A stretch of 64,000 bases of DNA. Source: Pseudomonadota bacterium. GTDB lineage: Bacteria; Pseudomonadota; Gammaproteobacteria; Burkholderiales; Burkholderiaceae_C. The stretch is from contig JAJZEB010000001.1 of the NCBI GenBank assembly GCA_021805805.1, positions 1 to 64,000 on the forward strand, given 5' to 3'. The notes beneath the pieces are model-generated. The model saw nothing but the letters and a program-made list of their open reading frames with translations. It was not told the origin of the DNA and did not search any database. Below are positions 18,208 through 28,172 of the stretch, one piece after another. Numbering within the stretch: the stretch's first letter is position 1; every line of letters begins with the position of its first letter. A program made the position numbers and the translations under genes.

Positions 18208-19259
18208 GGCGCCGGCGCGTTGCCGAGCGTGACGCGATTGCGCCCGCCGCCCTTGGACGCGTACAGCGCGACGTCGGCACGCTGCAGCAGCGATTCGCGG
18301 GTGTCCTCGCGCAGCCGCGTGGCCACGCCCAGCGACGCGGTGAATGGCTCGAGCATGAAGTTGTCGCGCTTGCGCACCAGGCGCAGCGACTGGATGCGCG
18401 AACGAATGTTCTCGGCCACTTGCGCTGCGCCCTCCTCGCCGGTGTGCGGCAGCAGCACCAGGAACTCCTCGCCGCCGTAGCGCACTGCGCGGTCGGCGCC
18501 TCGGATGCACTTGCGGATCACGTCGGCGACATTGCGGATCACCGCATCTCCGAGCGCATGGCCGTAGGTGTCGTTGATGCGCTTGAAATGGTCGATGTCG
18601 ACCATCAGCACGCTCAGCGGCGCGCCGCTGTCGACCGCCATCAACTCGTCGAGCTGGGCGTCGAGCGCGCGGCGGTTCAGCAGCCCGGTCAGTGGATCGA
18701 GCAGCGCGGCGCGCCGCTGCTGCTCGAGCTCGCCGCGCAACGCTTCGGTCTCCTCCAGAGTGGTCTGCAACTGCTGCTGCAGCTTGTCGTTGTGCTGCAC
18801 AGCGCTGCGTGTGGCGTCGACCAGGCGCACGACGACCTGTTCGATCGCCTGCGCATCCGAGTTCGCATCCAGGTCGTCGAGATGGCCCAGGCTGGCCTCC
18901 AGTTCGCGGCCGAACTCGGCGGCGCCGGCGCCCGCCTCGCCGACGCTTTGCGCCAGCGACTCGACCAGCTGCTGCAGGTTGCCGCCGACTCCGCGCAGGT
19001 TGCGGTACGGATCGATGGCCACGAAGCGTTCGTGCAGGTCGCTGAACAGGAAGGCATCCAGACTGCGACCGGATTGCAGGCGCTGATCGATCGTCGCGCG
19101 CAGTTCTTCGTGGGTTCCGGCCGCGTACAAATAAGCGACCGCGTAATGCTGTGGGGTCGGAGCGATCCGATGCGCGATCAGCAGTTCGAAGGAACGCTCG
19201 GCCAGATTTCTGGCTTCGGCAAAATCGTGGTTCAGCTGCTTGGTGGCGACGGCGGGCAT
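18204..19259 (-). CDS. Diguanylate cyclase (GGDEF, RYGGEEF)
   Basis: LLDPLTGLLNRRALDAQL, DIDHFKRINDTYGHALGD, VRYGGEEFLVLLPHT. Confidence 0.92.
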   Translation of the reverse strand: MPAVATKQLNHDFAEARNLAERSFELLIAHRIAPTPQHYAVAYLYAAGTHEELRATIDQRLQSGRSLDAFLFSDLHERFVAIDPYRNLRGVGGNLQQLVESLAQSVGEAGAGAAEFGRELEASLGHLDDLDANSDAQAIEQVVVRLVDATRSAVQHNDKLQQQLQTTLEETEALRGELEQQRRAALLDPLTGLLNRRALDAQLDELMAVDSGAPLSVLMVDIDHFKRINDTYGHALGDAVIRNVADVIRKCIRGADRAVRYGGEEFLVLLPHTGEEGAAQVAENIRSRIQSLRLVRKRDNFMLEPFTASLGVATRLREDTRESLLQRADVALYASKGGGRNRVTLGNAPAP

Positions 19260-19511
19260 GGCAAGGTCTCGCAGGTTCGAGCGCCCCGGAACGATTGCTG
19301 CCGCGTGCGCACGTACGACTGGAACTTTATCCTGGAAGTATTGATTTTTAATAGGATTCTACCCGGATGTGAGACGTTCGCCCCTCACGAAACTTGCCCC
19401 CGGCGTTGCATGCATGCGACTTCGGCGCCCGGCAACTGGAATTCCCCACGTGCTTGACTCGGGCGGCTTCAGCTCAGGAAAATATCAACCTCCCCCGATA
19501 CGTAGGCGCGC

Positions 19512-20114
19512 ATGCTCCCGTCCGATGATCCGGCATCCGCGCCGGCGCGCACGATTCCTCCGCTGAACCGCGCGCTGATCGCAGCGGTGCACGAACGCGA
19601 CTGTCATACGGCCGCGCATTGCGCCCGCGTGTGCCGATTGGCGGTGCACCTGGGCCATCGCGTGCGGCTCGACGCGACCGAGATCGAACTGCTGCACCAG
19701 GCCGCAGCGCTGCACGACCTGGGCAAGATCGGGATTCCCGACATGGTGCTGCTCAAGGCCGGGGGACTCGACGACGACGAGTGGGCGGTCATGCGCAGCC
19801 ACTCCGAGCGAGGCGCGCGCCTGATCATCGCAGCCGGGATGCCGCACGCGGCCGAGCTGGCCGAGGTCGTGCGCCACCACCACGAGCATGTCGACGGCAG
19901 TGGCTACCCGGACGGGCTGCGCGGCGACGCGATTCCGCTGCTGTCGCGCATCGTCGCGCTGGCCGACAGCTTCGACGCGATGTGCGAGCCGCGCAGCTAC
20001 CGCGACGCGATGCCGCCGCAGCAGGCCTTGAGCATCATGCAGGGCGAATGCGGCACCAAGTTCGCTCCCGATCTATTCGCGCTGTTCGTGCAGTCGCTGG
20101 ACGAAGACGCCTGA
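19512..20114 (+). CDS. HD-GYP domain phosphohydrolase (probable c-di-GMP phosphodiesterase)
   Basis: ALHDLGKIGIPD, HHHEHVDGSGYPDGLRG, RIVALADSFDAM. Confidence 0.88.
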   Translation: MLPSDDPASAPARTIPPLNRALIAAVHERDCHTAAHCARVCRLAVHLGHRVRLDATEIELLHQAAALHDLGKIGIPDMVLLKAGGLDDDEWAVMRSHSERGARLIIAAGMPHAAELAEVVRHHHEHVDGSGYPDGLRGDAIPLLSRIVALADSFDAMCEPRSYRDAMPPQQALSIMQGECGTKFAPDLFALFVQSLDEDA

Positions 20115-20167
20115 GGCAAAGCGACGCAGCGCGGAATGCGCGATAATGCACCGCTTTGATTTGCGCA

Positions 20168-20803
20168 ATGGCCTATTCGGTCAAGGAAGTCTTCTACACC
20201 CTTCAAGGCGAGGGCATGCATTCCGGGCGGGCGGCGGTTTTTTGTCGCTTCGCCGGCTGCAACCTATGGTCGGGACGCGAAGCCGACCGGACAGGCGCAC
20301 AATGCCGCTTTTGCGATACGGACTTCGTCGGCACCGACGGTGACGGCGGCGGCCGCTTCGCCGATGCGCAGCAATTGGCCTGCGCGGTGGCTGCGCAGTG
20401 GCCTCGGTCCAATCCGACGCGGCGGTTTTGCGTGCTGACCGGCGGCGAACCGCTGCTGCAGGTCGACTCGGCGCTGTGCGAGGCGCTGCATGCGGAGGGC
20501 TTCGAAATCGCGCTCGAGACCAACGGCACGCTGCCTGTGCCTGCGGGAATCGACTGGATCTGCGTCAGCCCGAAGGCCGGAACCGAGTTGCGCCAGCGCA
20601 GCGGCGACGAACTGAAGGTCGTCGTCCCGCAACCCGGCCTCGACCTCGATGCGCTGCTCGCGCTGCCGTTCCGCCATCACCTGCTGCAGCCCATGGACAA
20701 TGCGCAGCGCGCGGCGAACACGGCATGGGCAGTGGCTCGCTGTCTCGACGATCCGCGATGGAGGCTCAGCCTGCAAACGCACAAGACTTTAGGAATTCGA
20801 TGA
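20168..20803 (+). CDS. queE: 7-carboxy-7-deazaguanine synthase QueE
   Basis: YSVKEVFYTLQGEGMHSGRAAVFCRFAGCNLW...CRFCDTDFVG, LTGGEPLLQ, ETNGT, SPKAG. Confidence 0.95.
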   Translation: MAYSVKEVFYTLQGEGMHSGRAAVFCRFAGCNLWSGREADRTGAQCRFCDTDFVGTDGDGGGRFADAQQLACAVAAQWPRSNPTRRFCVLTGGEPLLQVDSALCEALHAEGFEIALETNGTLPVPAGIDWICVSPKAGTELRQRSGDELKVVVPQPGLDLDALLALPFRHHLLQPMDNAQRAANTAWAVARCLDDPRWRLSLQTHKTLGIR

Positions 20804-20871
20804 CGCGTCCGATCTCCCATGGCCCTGGTGCCACGCGCATAATGCGCGACTGACCGCGGACAAAACAACCG

Positions 20872-22311
20872 ATGAACAGTGAAACCCAGCAAGCCCCACA
20901 GCGCTACACCGAGCTCGAGCTCGACGCACGACTGTTGCGCGCGGTGGCCGAGATCGGGTACACCGAACTGACCCCGATCCAGCAACGCGCGATTCCGATC
21001 GTGCTGTCGGGCCGCGACGTGATGGGCGCGGCGCAGACCGGAACCGGAAAGACCGCCGCGTTCTCGCTGCCGATCCTGCACCAGCTGCTTCCGCTGGCCA
21101 GCACCAGCGTGTCGCCGGCACGCCACCCGGTTCGCGCATTGGTGCTGGCGCCGACGCGCGAACTGGCCGACCAGGTGTTCAGCAACATCGACGCCTATGC
21201 CCGGCACACCCCGCTGCGTTGCGCATGCGTCTTCGGCGGCATCGACATGGCGCCGCAGACCGCGCAACTGCGCCAGGGAGTCGAGGTGCTGGTGGCGACT
21301 CCGGGGCGGCTGCTCGACCATATCGAAGCGAAGAACGTGACGCTGTCGCAGGTGCGTTACGTCGTGCTCGACGAAGCCGACCGCATGCTCGACATCGGCT
21401 TCCTTCCCGATCTGCAGCGCATCCTCGCCTACCTGCCTCAGCAGCGCACCACCTTGTTGTTCTCGGCCACGTTCTCGCCCGAGATCAAGCGCCTGGCGCA
21501 AAGCTACCTGCAGGACCCGGTGCTGGTCGAGGTCGCGCGCCCGAACGCGACCGCGACCAATGTCGAGCAGATCGTCTACAAGGTCGGCGAGGACGCCAAG
21601 CACGCCGCGCTGCTGCAGCTGCTGCGCGAGCACGCGCTGCGCCAGTCGATCGTTTTCGTCAACAGCCGCCTGGGCGCAAGCCGCCTGGCGCGCTTGCTCG
21701 AGCGCGACGGCCTGCGCGCGCAGGCGATGCACGGCGACAAGTCTCAGGCCGAGCGATTGGCCACGCTGGACGCGTTCAAGCGCAACGACGTCGAAGTTCT
21801 GGTGGCCACCGACGTCGCCGCACGCGGCCTCGACATCGCCGAACTTCCCGGGGTCGTCAACTACGACGTGCCTTTCAACGCCGAGGATTATGTGCACCGC
21901 ATCGGACGCACCGGCCGCGCCGGCGCGTCGGGCCTTGCGCTGACCTTGGCCACGGAGCGTGACGCGCGCGGACTGGCCGACATCGAAAAGCTGATCAAGC
22001 GCAGCATCGAAGTGCGCACATTGCAGGTCGAGGCGCGTCCGCGCCGCGACGACCGCGCCCCGCGCGCTGCGCGCGACGACCGCCGCGCGCGCACGTCCAC
22101 GCACGACTTGCGCGCGCCGGTGCGCGCGGCGCACGACCCGTGGTTCGACAAGCCCTACGAGGCCGACCCACAAGCCCAGCCGAGCTGGGAGCAGAGCGCC
22201 GAACCCGCGGCGCGCAGCTCCGCGCGTTCAGGCAACATCCGCTCGCGGCGCAAGGTCGCCGTTCTGCTCGGCGGCAAACCGCCAGGCGCCGACTCCTCAG
22301 GTCAGGGCTGA
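20872..22311 (+). CDS. rhlE: DEAD-box RNA helicase, RhlE type
   Basis: AQTGTGKTAAF, PTRELADQV, VLDEADRMLD, SATFSPEI, HRIGRTGRAG; basic C-terminal tail. Confidence 0.92.
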   Translation: MNSETQQAPQRYTELELDARLLRAVAEIGYTELTPIQQRAIPIVLSGRDVMGAAQTGTGKTAAFSLPILHQLLPLASTSVSPARHPVRALVLAPTRELADQVFSNIDAYARHTPLRCACVFGGIDMAPQTAQLRQGVEVLVATPGRLLDHIEAKNVTLSQVRYVVLDEADRMLDIGFLPDLQRILAYLPQQRTTLLFSATFSPEIKRLAQSYLQDPVLVEVARPNATATNVEQIVYKVGEDAKHAALLQLLREHALRQSIVFVNSRLGASRLARLLERDGLRAQAMHGDKSQAERLATLDAFKRNDVEVLVATDVAARGLDIAELPGVVNYDVPFNAEDYVHRIGRTGRAGASGLALTLATERDARGLADIEKLIKRSIEVRTLQVEARPRRDDRAPRAARDDRRARTSTHDLRAPVRAAHDPWFDKPYEADPQAQPSWEQSAEPAARSSARSGNIRSRRKVAVLLGGKPPGADSSGQG

Positions 22312-23192
22312 CGCGGCCAGGCCTCGCGCCACTGCGCGACCGCCGAGGCGAGCAATTCACCGCAGCTGGCGCCTTGCGCGCGCAGCCCCAGGTTGGCCAG
22401 TGCGCTGCGCAGCGCCGCAGCGCCGGGCTGCAGCGCGGCAGCGGCGTCGCTCTTCGACAACTTGCGCCCTTGCGCGTCGCGCACCAGAGGCAGGTGCAGA
22501 TAACGCGGCGTCGGAGCCCCGAGCGCGCGCTGCAGCACGATCTGCCGCGCCGTCGACGCGGCCAGGTCCTCGCCGCGCACGACGTCGGTGACTCCCGAAG
22601 CCGCATCGTCGACGACCACCGCCAGCTGGTAGGCCCAAGCCGCGTCGGCTCGCCGCAGCACGAAGTCGCCGATGCGACGCGCGACGTCTTCGCACTGCGC
22701 TCCGATGCGGCGATCGAACCATTGCACGGTTGCGTCGTCGGGCAGCCGCAGGCGCCACGCCCGCGGCGCCGCGCCGCGCAGGCCGTCGCGGCACGTGCCC
22801 GGATACGGCAGCTCTTCGCCGGGTTCGTGAGCCCGCCCCTGCGCGCGCAAGGCGTGCTCGATGGCGCGCCGCGAACAGCCGCAGCAATACGCGCGTGCGC
22901 TTGCGCGCAAGACTCCCAGCGCTTGTTCGTAGGCCTGTGCGCGGTGCGACTGCATCCAGGGCGGCGAGTCCGGATGCAATCCGCAGGCAGCCAGCTGATG
23001 CATGATCGTCGCCGCTGCCGAATCGCGGCAGCGCTGCCGGTCGATGTCTTCGATGCGCACCAGCCAGGTCCCGCCACAGGCACGTGCGTCGAGCCACGAT
23101 CCCAGCGCGGCGACCAGCGAGCCCGCATGCAGCGGGCCGGTCGGTGACGGCGCGAAGCGGCCGACGTAGCGGGCACGGCCGCTGGCCGCCAT
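22302..23192 (-). CDS. gluQRS: Glutamyl-Q tRNA(Asp) synthetase
   Basis: YVGRFAPSPTGPLHAGSLVAALGSWLDARA, LVRIEDID, KLSKSDAAAAL; truncated GluRS-like length. Confidence 0.94.
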   Translation of the reverse strand: MAASGRARYVGRFAPSPTGPLHAGSLVAALGSWLDARACGGTWLVRIEDIDRQRCRDSAAATIMHQLAACGLHPDSPPWMQSHRAQAYEQALGVLRASARAYCCGCSRRAIEHALRAQGRAHEPGEELPYPGTCRDGLRGAAPRAWRLRLPDDATVQWFDRRIGAQCEDVARRIGDFVLRRADAAWAYQLAVVVDDAASGVTDVVRGEDLAASTARQIVLQRALGAPTPRYLHLPLVRDAQGRKLSKSDAAAALQPGAAALRSALANLGLRAQGASCGELLASAVAQWREAWPRQP

Positions 23193-23198
23193 CGCGCT

Positions 23199-24098
23199 TC
23201 AGAAACGCAGGTAGTGGTCGACCAGCATCGCGCCGAACAGCAGCGACAGGTAGACGATCGAGTAGCGGAACATGCGCCGCGCCAGCGCGTCGCTGTAGCG
23301 CTGCTTGAGTTCCCACGCGTAGGCCAGGAAAACCGCGTCGAGCAGCACCGCGGAGATCGCGTAGACGAGCCCGCTCATGTGGATCGCGTACGGCATCATG
23401 CTGACCGCGGTCAGCAGCACCGTATACAGCAGCGCCTGCAAGCGGGTGTATTCCGAACCGTGGGTGACCGGGAGCATCGGCAAGCCGGATTTACGGTAGT
23501 CGTCGGCGCGGTAAAGCGCCAGCGCCCAGAAATGCGGCGGTGTCCACAGGAAAATGATCAGGAACAGGATCAAGGCCTGCGCGCCGACGTGGCCGCTGAC
23601 GGCGACCCAGCCCAGCACCGGAGGCATCGCACCCGACGCCCCGCCGATGACGATGTTCTGCGGAGTCGCCGGCTTCAGCAGCACGGTATAGATCACCGCA
23701 TAGCCGATGAACGTGCCGAAGGTCAGCCACATCGTCAGAGCGTTGACCTGGGTGTCGAGCAGCAGCATTCCCAGCGCGCACAGCGTGCCGGAAAAGGCGA
23801 TGATCGGCGCCGCGCGCAGTTCGCCGGTCGCGCTCGGCCTCCATGCGGTGCGGCGCATCACCGCGTCGATGCGCTGCTCGACCAGGCAGTTGAACGCCGC
23901 CGCTGCGCTCGCCACGAGCCAGATTCCGGCGGTGCCGAACACCAGCGGGCGCCACGGCGGCAATCCCGGCGTGGCCAGGAACATGCCGATGACTGCGCAA
24001 AATACGATCAGCTGCACGACGCGCGGCTTGGTCAACGCGTAGTACTGCTGGAACGCACGGTGCAGGCCGCCTGCTGGCGGCAATGTGGTGGACTTCAT
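23199..24098 (-). CDS. ctaB: Protoheme IX farnesyltransferase (heme O synthase)
   Basis: [64 protein letters not shown]. Confidence 0.95.
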   Translation of the reverse strand: MKSTTLPPAGGLHRAFQQYYALTKPRVVQLIVFCAVIGMFLATPGLPPWRPLVFGTAGIWLVASAAAAFNCLVEQRIDAVMRRTAWRPSATGELRAAPIIAFSGTLCALGMLLLDTQVNALTMWLTFGTFIGYAVIYTVLLKPATPQNIVIGGASGAMPPVLGWVAVSGHVGAQALILFLIIFLWTPPHFWALALYRADDYRKSGLPMLPVTHGSEYTRLQALLYTVLLTAVSMMPYAIHMSGLVYAISAVLLDAVFLAYAWELKQRYSDALARRMFRYSIVYLSLLFGAMLVDHYLRF

Positions 24099-25234
24099 GA
24101 TTCGAGGTGCAAAAGCGTCGGGGCGCTACGCGGCGCAGCGGCCCGGTAGACGGAGACAGTCAACAACAGCACCAGCAACTCCGCCGCTCCATTATGGAGT
24201 ACGGCAAGCACCAGCGGATGGGCGAAAACCACGACGCCCGCGCCGAGCGCGATCTGGGCGACCAGCAGCAGCGCGATCGCCACCGCGAGCCGCCGAAGCG
24301 CGTCGTAACGAGCCATCGCGCCGCAGGTCACCGCGAGCAGCACCGCCAGCACCAGCGCGAACAGGCGGTGCCCCCACTGGATCGCAACCAGCGCCTGCAG
24401 CGTGATTGCCGAGCCGTCGGGGTTCTCGCCCAGGTTGCGCCAGAACGTGAAGCCGTGCACCCAGTCGGCGTTCGGATGCAGCGTGCCGTTGCAGGTCGGG
24501 AAACCCGCGCACGCCAGCGCAGCGTAGTTGGTGCTGACCCAGCCGCCGAGGAACACCTGCCACAGCGTTGCCGCCAGCGCCAGCCACAGCAGCGCACGGG
24601 TGCCGGCGCCGGCATCGGCGCCGGGAAGGTCGTCTCGGTTGCGCATCCAGAACCACGCCGCGAGCACCAGCAGCACGATTCCCCCCATCAGGTGCAGGGT
24701 GACGATCAGCGGCTTGAGCAGCAGGGTCACGGTCCAGGCTCCGAACAGGCCCTGCAGCACGACCCAGGCCACCAGCAGCAGCGGCAGCCCCAGGCGCACC
24801 GAATGGCGTCGCCGCCGCGTCATCGCCGCGCGCACCGCCATGGCGACGATGAGGGCGCCGATCACGGTGGCGACGTAGCGGTGGATCATCTCGACCCAGG
24901 CCTTGAACGCACTGACGTTGCCTTGCGTTCCGCCCTGCTCGGCCACCGCCTGGCCGATCTGCGCGTGCGCCTGCGCCGGAGTGAAGTGGCCGTAGCAACC
25001 GGGCCAGTCGGGACAACCCAGTCCGGCATCGGTGAGCCGGACGAAGGCCCCGAACATGACCAGGTCCATGGTCAGGAAGACCAGCAGCGCGACCAGCCTC
25101 GACCAGCGCATGCGAAGCGCCGCCCACAACACCAGCAGCAGACCGCCGAGCCACATCGCGGCCTGGACACCCTGCAGGGAAAACGACCAGACCGTGGGAA
25201 CCGCGGTCGACAGATTCTGCATCGCGGGCATCAT
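24095..25234 (-). CDS. ctaA: Heme A synthase (COX15/CtaA family)
   Basis: [53 protein letters not shown]. Confidence 0.93.
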   Translation of the reverse strand: MMPAMQNLSTAVPTVWSFSLQGVQAAMWLGGLLLVLWAALRMRWSRLVALLVFLTMDLVMFGAFVRLTDAGLGCPDWPGCYGHFTPAQAHAQIGQAVAEQGGTQGNVSAFKAWVEMIHRYVATVIGALIVAMAVRAAMTRRRRHSVRLGLPLLLVAWVVLQGLFGAWTVTLLLKPLIVTLHLMGGIVLLVLAAWFWMRNRDDLPGADAGAGTRALLWLALAATLWQVFLGGWVSTNYAALACAGFPTCNGTLHPNADWVHGFTFWRNLGENPDGSAITLQALVAIQWGHRLFALVLAVLLAVTCGAMARYDALRRLAVAIALLLVAQIALGAGVVVFAHPLVLAVLHNGAAELLVLLLTVSVYRAAAPRSAPTLLHLES

Positions 25235-25842
25235 CGCAGCGGCTCCAGATGGCGCGGCTTCCAGCCCGCGGTGTTGTACAGCAGTTTGCTGAACACGCCC
25301 AACGCCGCCACCGGTTGCACCGGAGCCGGGAAGCGCAGCATCAGGTGCCCGAGCGGGTCGACCAGCCACAGCGGCCCTTCGAGGTCGCCGCCGGACGCGG
25401 TCGGCAGCCAGGCTCGCAGCTGCGCCGGGTCGGCGCGCAGGATCATGGTTCCCGCTGCCGGTTGCAGCACTCCGGGGTTGATCGGCTTGTCGTCGAGCAC
25501 CAGCCAGACGCGCGCGACGCGGTATTGGTCTTCGCCAGCGGCCAGGCGGAACTGGCGCATGTCGAACAGCAGCGACTGGCAGGTGGCGTCGCACGCCGCA
25601 GGCGCGGCCATCACGAGCATCCAGTAGCCATCAAAGCGGCGCAGGTCGACGGGCCGGCCTGCACGGTCGGTCAAATTCAGCGCCGGCACGGGGCGTTGCG
25701 GTTGCACCAGATCGCCGTACGCCGGACGACCGTCCGGATGCACGACGAAGAACAGGAATGCGGCAAGCACCAGCGGCGCGGCGCAAACCGCGATGATCAG
25801 CGCTAGGGTGCGGCGGTTGCGCCGCGCCACGGGGTCGTTCAC
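25231..25842 (-). CDS. SCO1/SenC-like cytochrome oxidase assembly protein
   Basis: TM anchor, thioredoxin-like, CDATC (CxxxC) motif; GTG start in frame. Confidence 0.75.
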   Translation of the reverse strand: MNDPVARRNRRTLALIIAVCAAPLVLAAFLFFVVHPDGRPAYGDLVQPQRPVPALNLTDRAGRPVDLRRFDGYWMLVMAAPAACDATCQSLLFDMRQFRLAAGEDQYRVARVWLVLDDKPINPGVLQPAAGTMILRADPAQLRAWLPTASGGDLEGPLWLVDPLGHLMLRFPAPVQPVAALGVFSKLLYNTAGWKPRHLEPLR

Positions 25843-26615
25843 CCGGCGTCCTCCTCGGCGACGCGACGGCGCAGCCGACGCGTCAGGAAATATGCGGTCA
25901 GTCCGATGCCCAGAACGCTCATCGCCCACCACTGAAATGCGTAACCGTAGTTGCGCTCCATGCCGTTATCGGCCCGCGGCCATTCGCAGACCAGTCCGGG
26001 CTCGCACGGCGGCATCTGCTGCAGCACGTAAGGCAGCAGCGTGATCGCATGGCGGCGGGCGAACGCGGCCAGGTCCACGTTCTGGCGGATCACCGCCTGA
26101 GGCGGGTCCTTGCGAAACGAGAACCACTGCGACGGAGCCGGCGCCAATCGTCCCGACACCAGCACCTCGCCGTGCGGAGTCGGCAGGCCGGGAACCAGGC
26201 TTCCCGGTGCGTAGGCGTCGGCGGCCCAGCCCCGCTCGACCATCAGCCAGGTGTCGGTCCCGGCAAGGTGCAGCGGCGTCAGCACCCAGTAGCCGACCCG
26301 TCCGGCGTGCTGGCGGTTCTGCAGGAACACGGTCCACCGCGCCGCGTAGCTGCCGCGTGCGTGAAGCGGCCGCCAGACGTTGTGCTGCAGATCCAGCGGC
26401 GACGCGCCTTGCTGCAGCGCGCTGGCGTGCATGCGCGCGGCGATGCGCGCGCTCAGCGCGCGCTTGGTCTGGCCGCGGCCCCATTGCCAGCGCCCGAGCA
26501 GCCCTGTGGCGACGATCAGCGCCAGCGCGGCGACCAGGGTGAGGACTTCGCGCCGGTCCAGAGGGCCCTGCCTGCGGCCGCGCGCGCTTGATGGGACAAT
26601 CGGGGCTCGCATCAT
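25839..26615 (-). CDS. SURF1 family cytochrome oxidase assembly protein
   Basis: GRWQWGRGQTKRAL, WTVFLQNRQHAGRVGYWVLTPLHL, VERGWA, NYGYAFQWWAMS. Confidence 0.92.
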   Translation of the reverse strand: MMRAPIVPSSARGRRQGPLDRREVLTLVAALALIVATGLLGRWQWGRGQTKRALSARIAARMHASALQQGASPLDLQHNVWRPLHARGSYAARWTVFLQNRQHAGRVGYWVLTPLHLAGTDTWLMVERGWAADAYAPGSLVPGLPTPHGEVLVSGRLAPAPSQWFSFRKDPPQAVIRQNVDLAAFARRHAITLLPYVLQQMPPCEPGLVCEWPRADNGMERNYGYAFQWWAMSVLGIGLTAYFLTRRLRRRVAEEDAG

Positions 26616-26660
26616 CACGCCCGACCGCCCCGCGGCTTGCGCCCCGGGCAGGAGCCCACC

Positions 26661-26873
26661 TTGCACGTCATCGTCGCGATCGCTTTCGTCCTGATTCTCG
26701 CCAGCCTGTTCTCGGGACTGTATTTCGTCATGAAGGACCGCGGTCGCAGCAACCGCGCGGTCAACGCACTGTCGCTGCGCATCGGCTTCTCGATCCTGCT
26801 GTTCATCTTCATCCTGCTCAGCTACAAGCTCGGCTGGATCCACCCGAACGGAATTGCGCTGACCCAGCGTTGA
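26661..26873 (+). CDS. Twin transmembrane protein (DUF2909-like)
   Basis: HVIVAIAFVLILASLFSGLYFVMKDRGRSNRAVNALSLRIGFSILLFIFILLSYKLGWI. Confidence 0.75.
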   Translation: MHVIVAIAFVLILASLFSGLYFVMKDRGRSNRAVNALSLRIGFSILLFIFILLSYKLGWIHPNGIALTQR

Positions 26874-26896
26874 CGCCGCGTCGCGGCGCCAGGAAA

Positions 26897-26936
26897 AAAC
26901 GCCGGCGACGCGGCGTTTCCCGGCGCGTCGCCGGCG
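26897..26936. terminator. Bidirectional terminator region with two overlapping hairpins
   Basis: AAACGCCG...CGGCGTTT (26897-26918) and CGCCGGCGACGC...GCGTCGCCGGCG (26900-26936) between convergent genes. Confidence 0.65.
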
Positions 26937-26940
26937 ATGG

Positions 26941-27798
26941 TCAAAGCCAGTACACCAGCACGTACAGCAGCAACCAGACGACGTCGACGAAGTGCCAGTA
27001 CCACGCAGCGCCTTCGAACGCGAAGTGGTGCTCGGCGGTGAAGTCGCCCCGGATCATCCGGCGCAGCACGACGGTCAGCATGGTCGCGCCGAGGAACACG
27101 TGGAAGCCGTGGAACCCGGTCAGCATGAAGAACGTCGAACCGTAGATCCCCGAGCCCAGCGTCAGCCCCAGTTCGGTGTACGCGTGGTGGTACTCGTAGC
27201 CCTGCAGGATCAGGAAGCACACGCCGAGCACGACCGTCGACGCCAGCCAGAAGATCGCCTTGTTGCGATGATTGGCGCGCAGCGCGTGGTGCGAAATCGT
27301 CAAGGTCAGACCCGAACTCAGCAGCAGCCCGGTGTTGATGGTCGGGATCGGCCACGGATCCATCGCGTGCACCGCGGGAATCAGCCCCGACGGACCGACG
27401 CTGGGCCAGGCGGCGACGAAGTGCGGCCACAGGATCTGGCTGTGCAGCGCGCCCAGATCGGGCAGAGCGTAAACCCGCGAGTAATACAGCGCGCCGAAGA
27501 ACGAGGCGAAGAACATGACCTCGGAAAAAATGAACCAGCTCATGCTCCAGCGGAACGAAGTGTCGACCGCCTGGTTGTGCATGCCGCCCTCGCTCTCGGA
27601 AATCGCGCGCCCGAACCAGCGGTACAGCGTGAACACCAGCCACACCAGGCCCAGCGCGAACAGCCACTGGGCGTGCGCGATGCCGTTGAACCAGCCTGCG
27701 GCGCCGAACGCCATCATCACCAGTCCGGTGGCGGCCAGCACCGGGAATGGCGAAGGCGCCGGCACGAAATACCCGTTGTGGTTAGCAGTTGTCGACAT
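26941..27798 (-). CDS. ctaE: Cytochrome c oxidase subunit III
   Basis: YFVPAPSPFPVLAATGLVMMAFG, WFIFSEVMFFASFFGALYYSR, TGFHGFHVFLGATML, YWHFVDVVWLLLYVLVYW. Confidence 0.95.
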   Translation of the reverse strand: MSTTANHNGYFVPAPSPFPVLAATGLVMMAFGAAGWFNGIAHAQWLFALGLVWLVFTLYRWFGRAISESEGGMHNQAVDTSFRWSMSWFIFSEVMFFASFFGALYYSRVYALPDLGALHSQILWPHFVAAWPSVGPSGLIPAVHAMDPWPIPTINTGLLLSSGLTLTISHHALRANHRNKAIFWLASTVVLGVCFLILQGYEYHHAYTELGLTLGSGIYGSTFFMLTGFHGFHVFLGATMLTVVLRRMIRGDFTAEHHFAFEGAAWYWHFVDVVWLLLYVLVYWL

Positions 27799-27814
27799 AT
27801 TGACTTCCTCGCGT

Positions 27815-28009
27815 TTACGAATGATCTGTCGGGATGACCCAGTGAATGACAAGCATCAGCAGCCCGACGAACAGGGCTGCCGAGATGAGGCCGGCGACGA
27901 CGACGTGCACGATGTTCAGATTCTGGAAATCCTTTTCACGGTCGCGCGCTTTGCGCACGCCGAGAAAGGCCCAGAAAATGCTACCGAAAGCACGCAGGAA
28001 AGATCCCAT
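27815..28009 (-). CDS. DUF2970 small membrane protein
   Basis: SFLRAFGSIFWAFLGVRKARDREKDFQNLNIVHVVVAGLISAALFVGLLMLVIHWV. Confidence 0.85.
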   Translation of the reverse strand: MGSFLRAFGSIFWAFLGVRKARDREKDFQNLNIVHVVVAGLISAALFVGLLMLVIHWVIPTDHS

Positions 28010-28048
28010 GATCGCGGACCTGATTTCAACGAGACGATCGCATGGCGC

Positions 28049-28165
28049 TCAAAGCAGCGTCCGCCGCAGCACGTAGCCGACGAACAGCGCGAATGCGATG
28101 CTCAACGTGATCAGCGCCAGACGCACATTCTGGCGCAGCTTGTCGTGACCGGGACGATCCGTCAT
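28049..28165 (-). CDS. Cytochrome oxidase small assembly protein (38 aa)
   Basis: MTDRPGHDKLRQNVRLALITLSIAFALFVGYVLRRTLL between ctaD and DUF2970. Confidence 0.7.
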   Translation of the reverse strand: MTDRPGHDKLRQNVRLALITLSIAFALFVGYVLRRTLL

Positions 28166-28172
28166 CGCACGC

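Noticed and set aside
19425-19440. GCATGCATGC palindrome upstream of the HD-GYP gene as an operator
   Set aside because: Short dinucleotide-like palindrome, expected by chance at this GC content; no supporting context.
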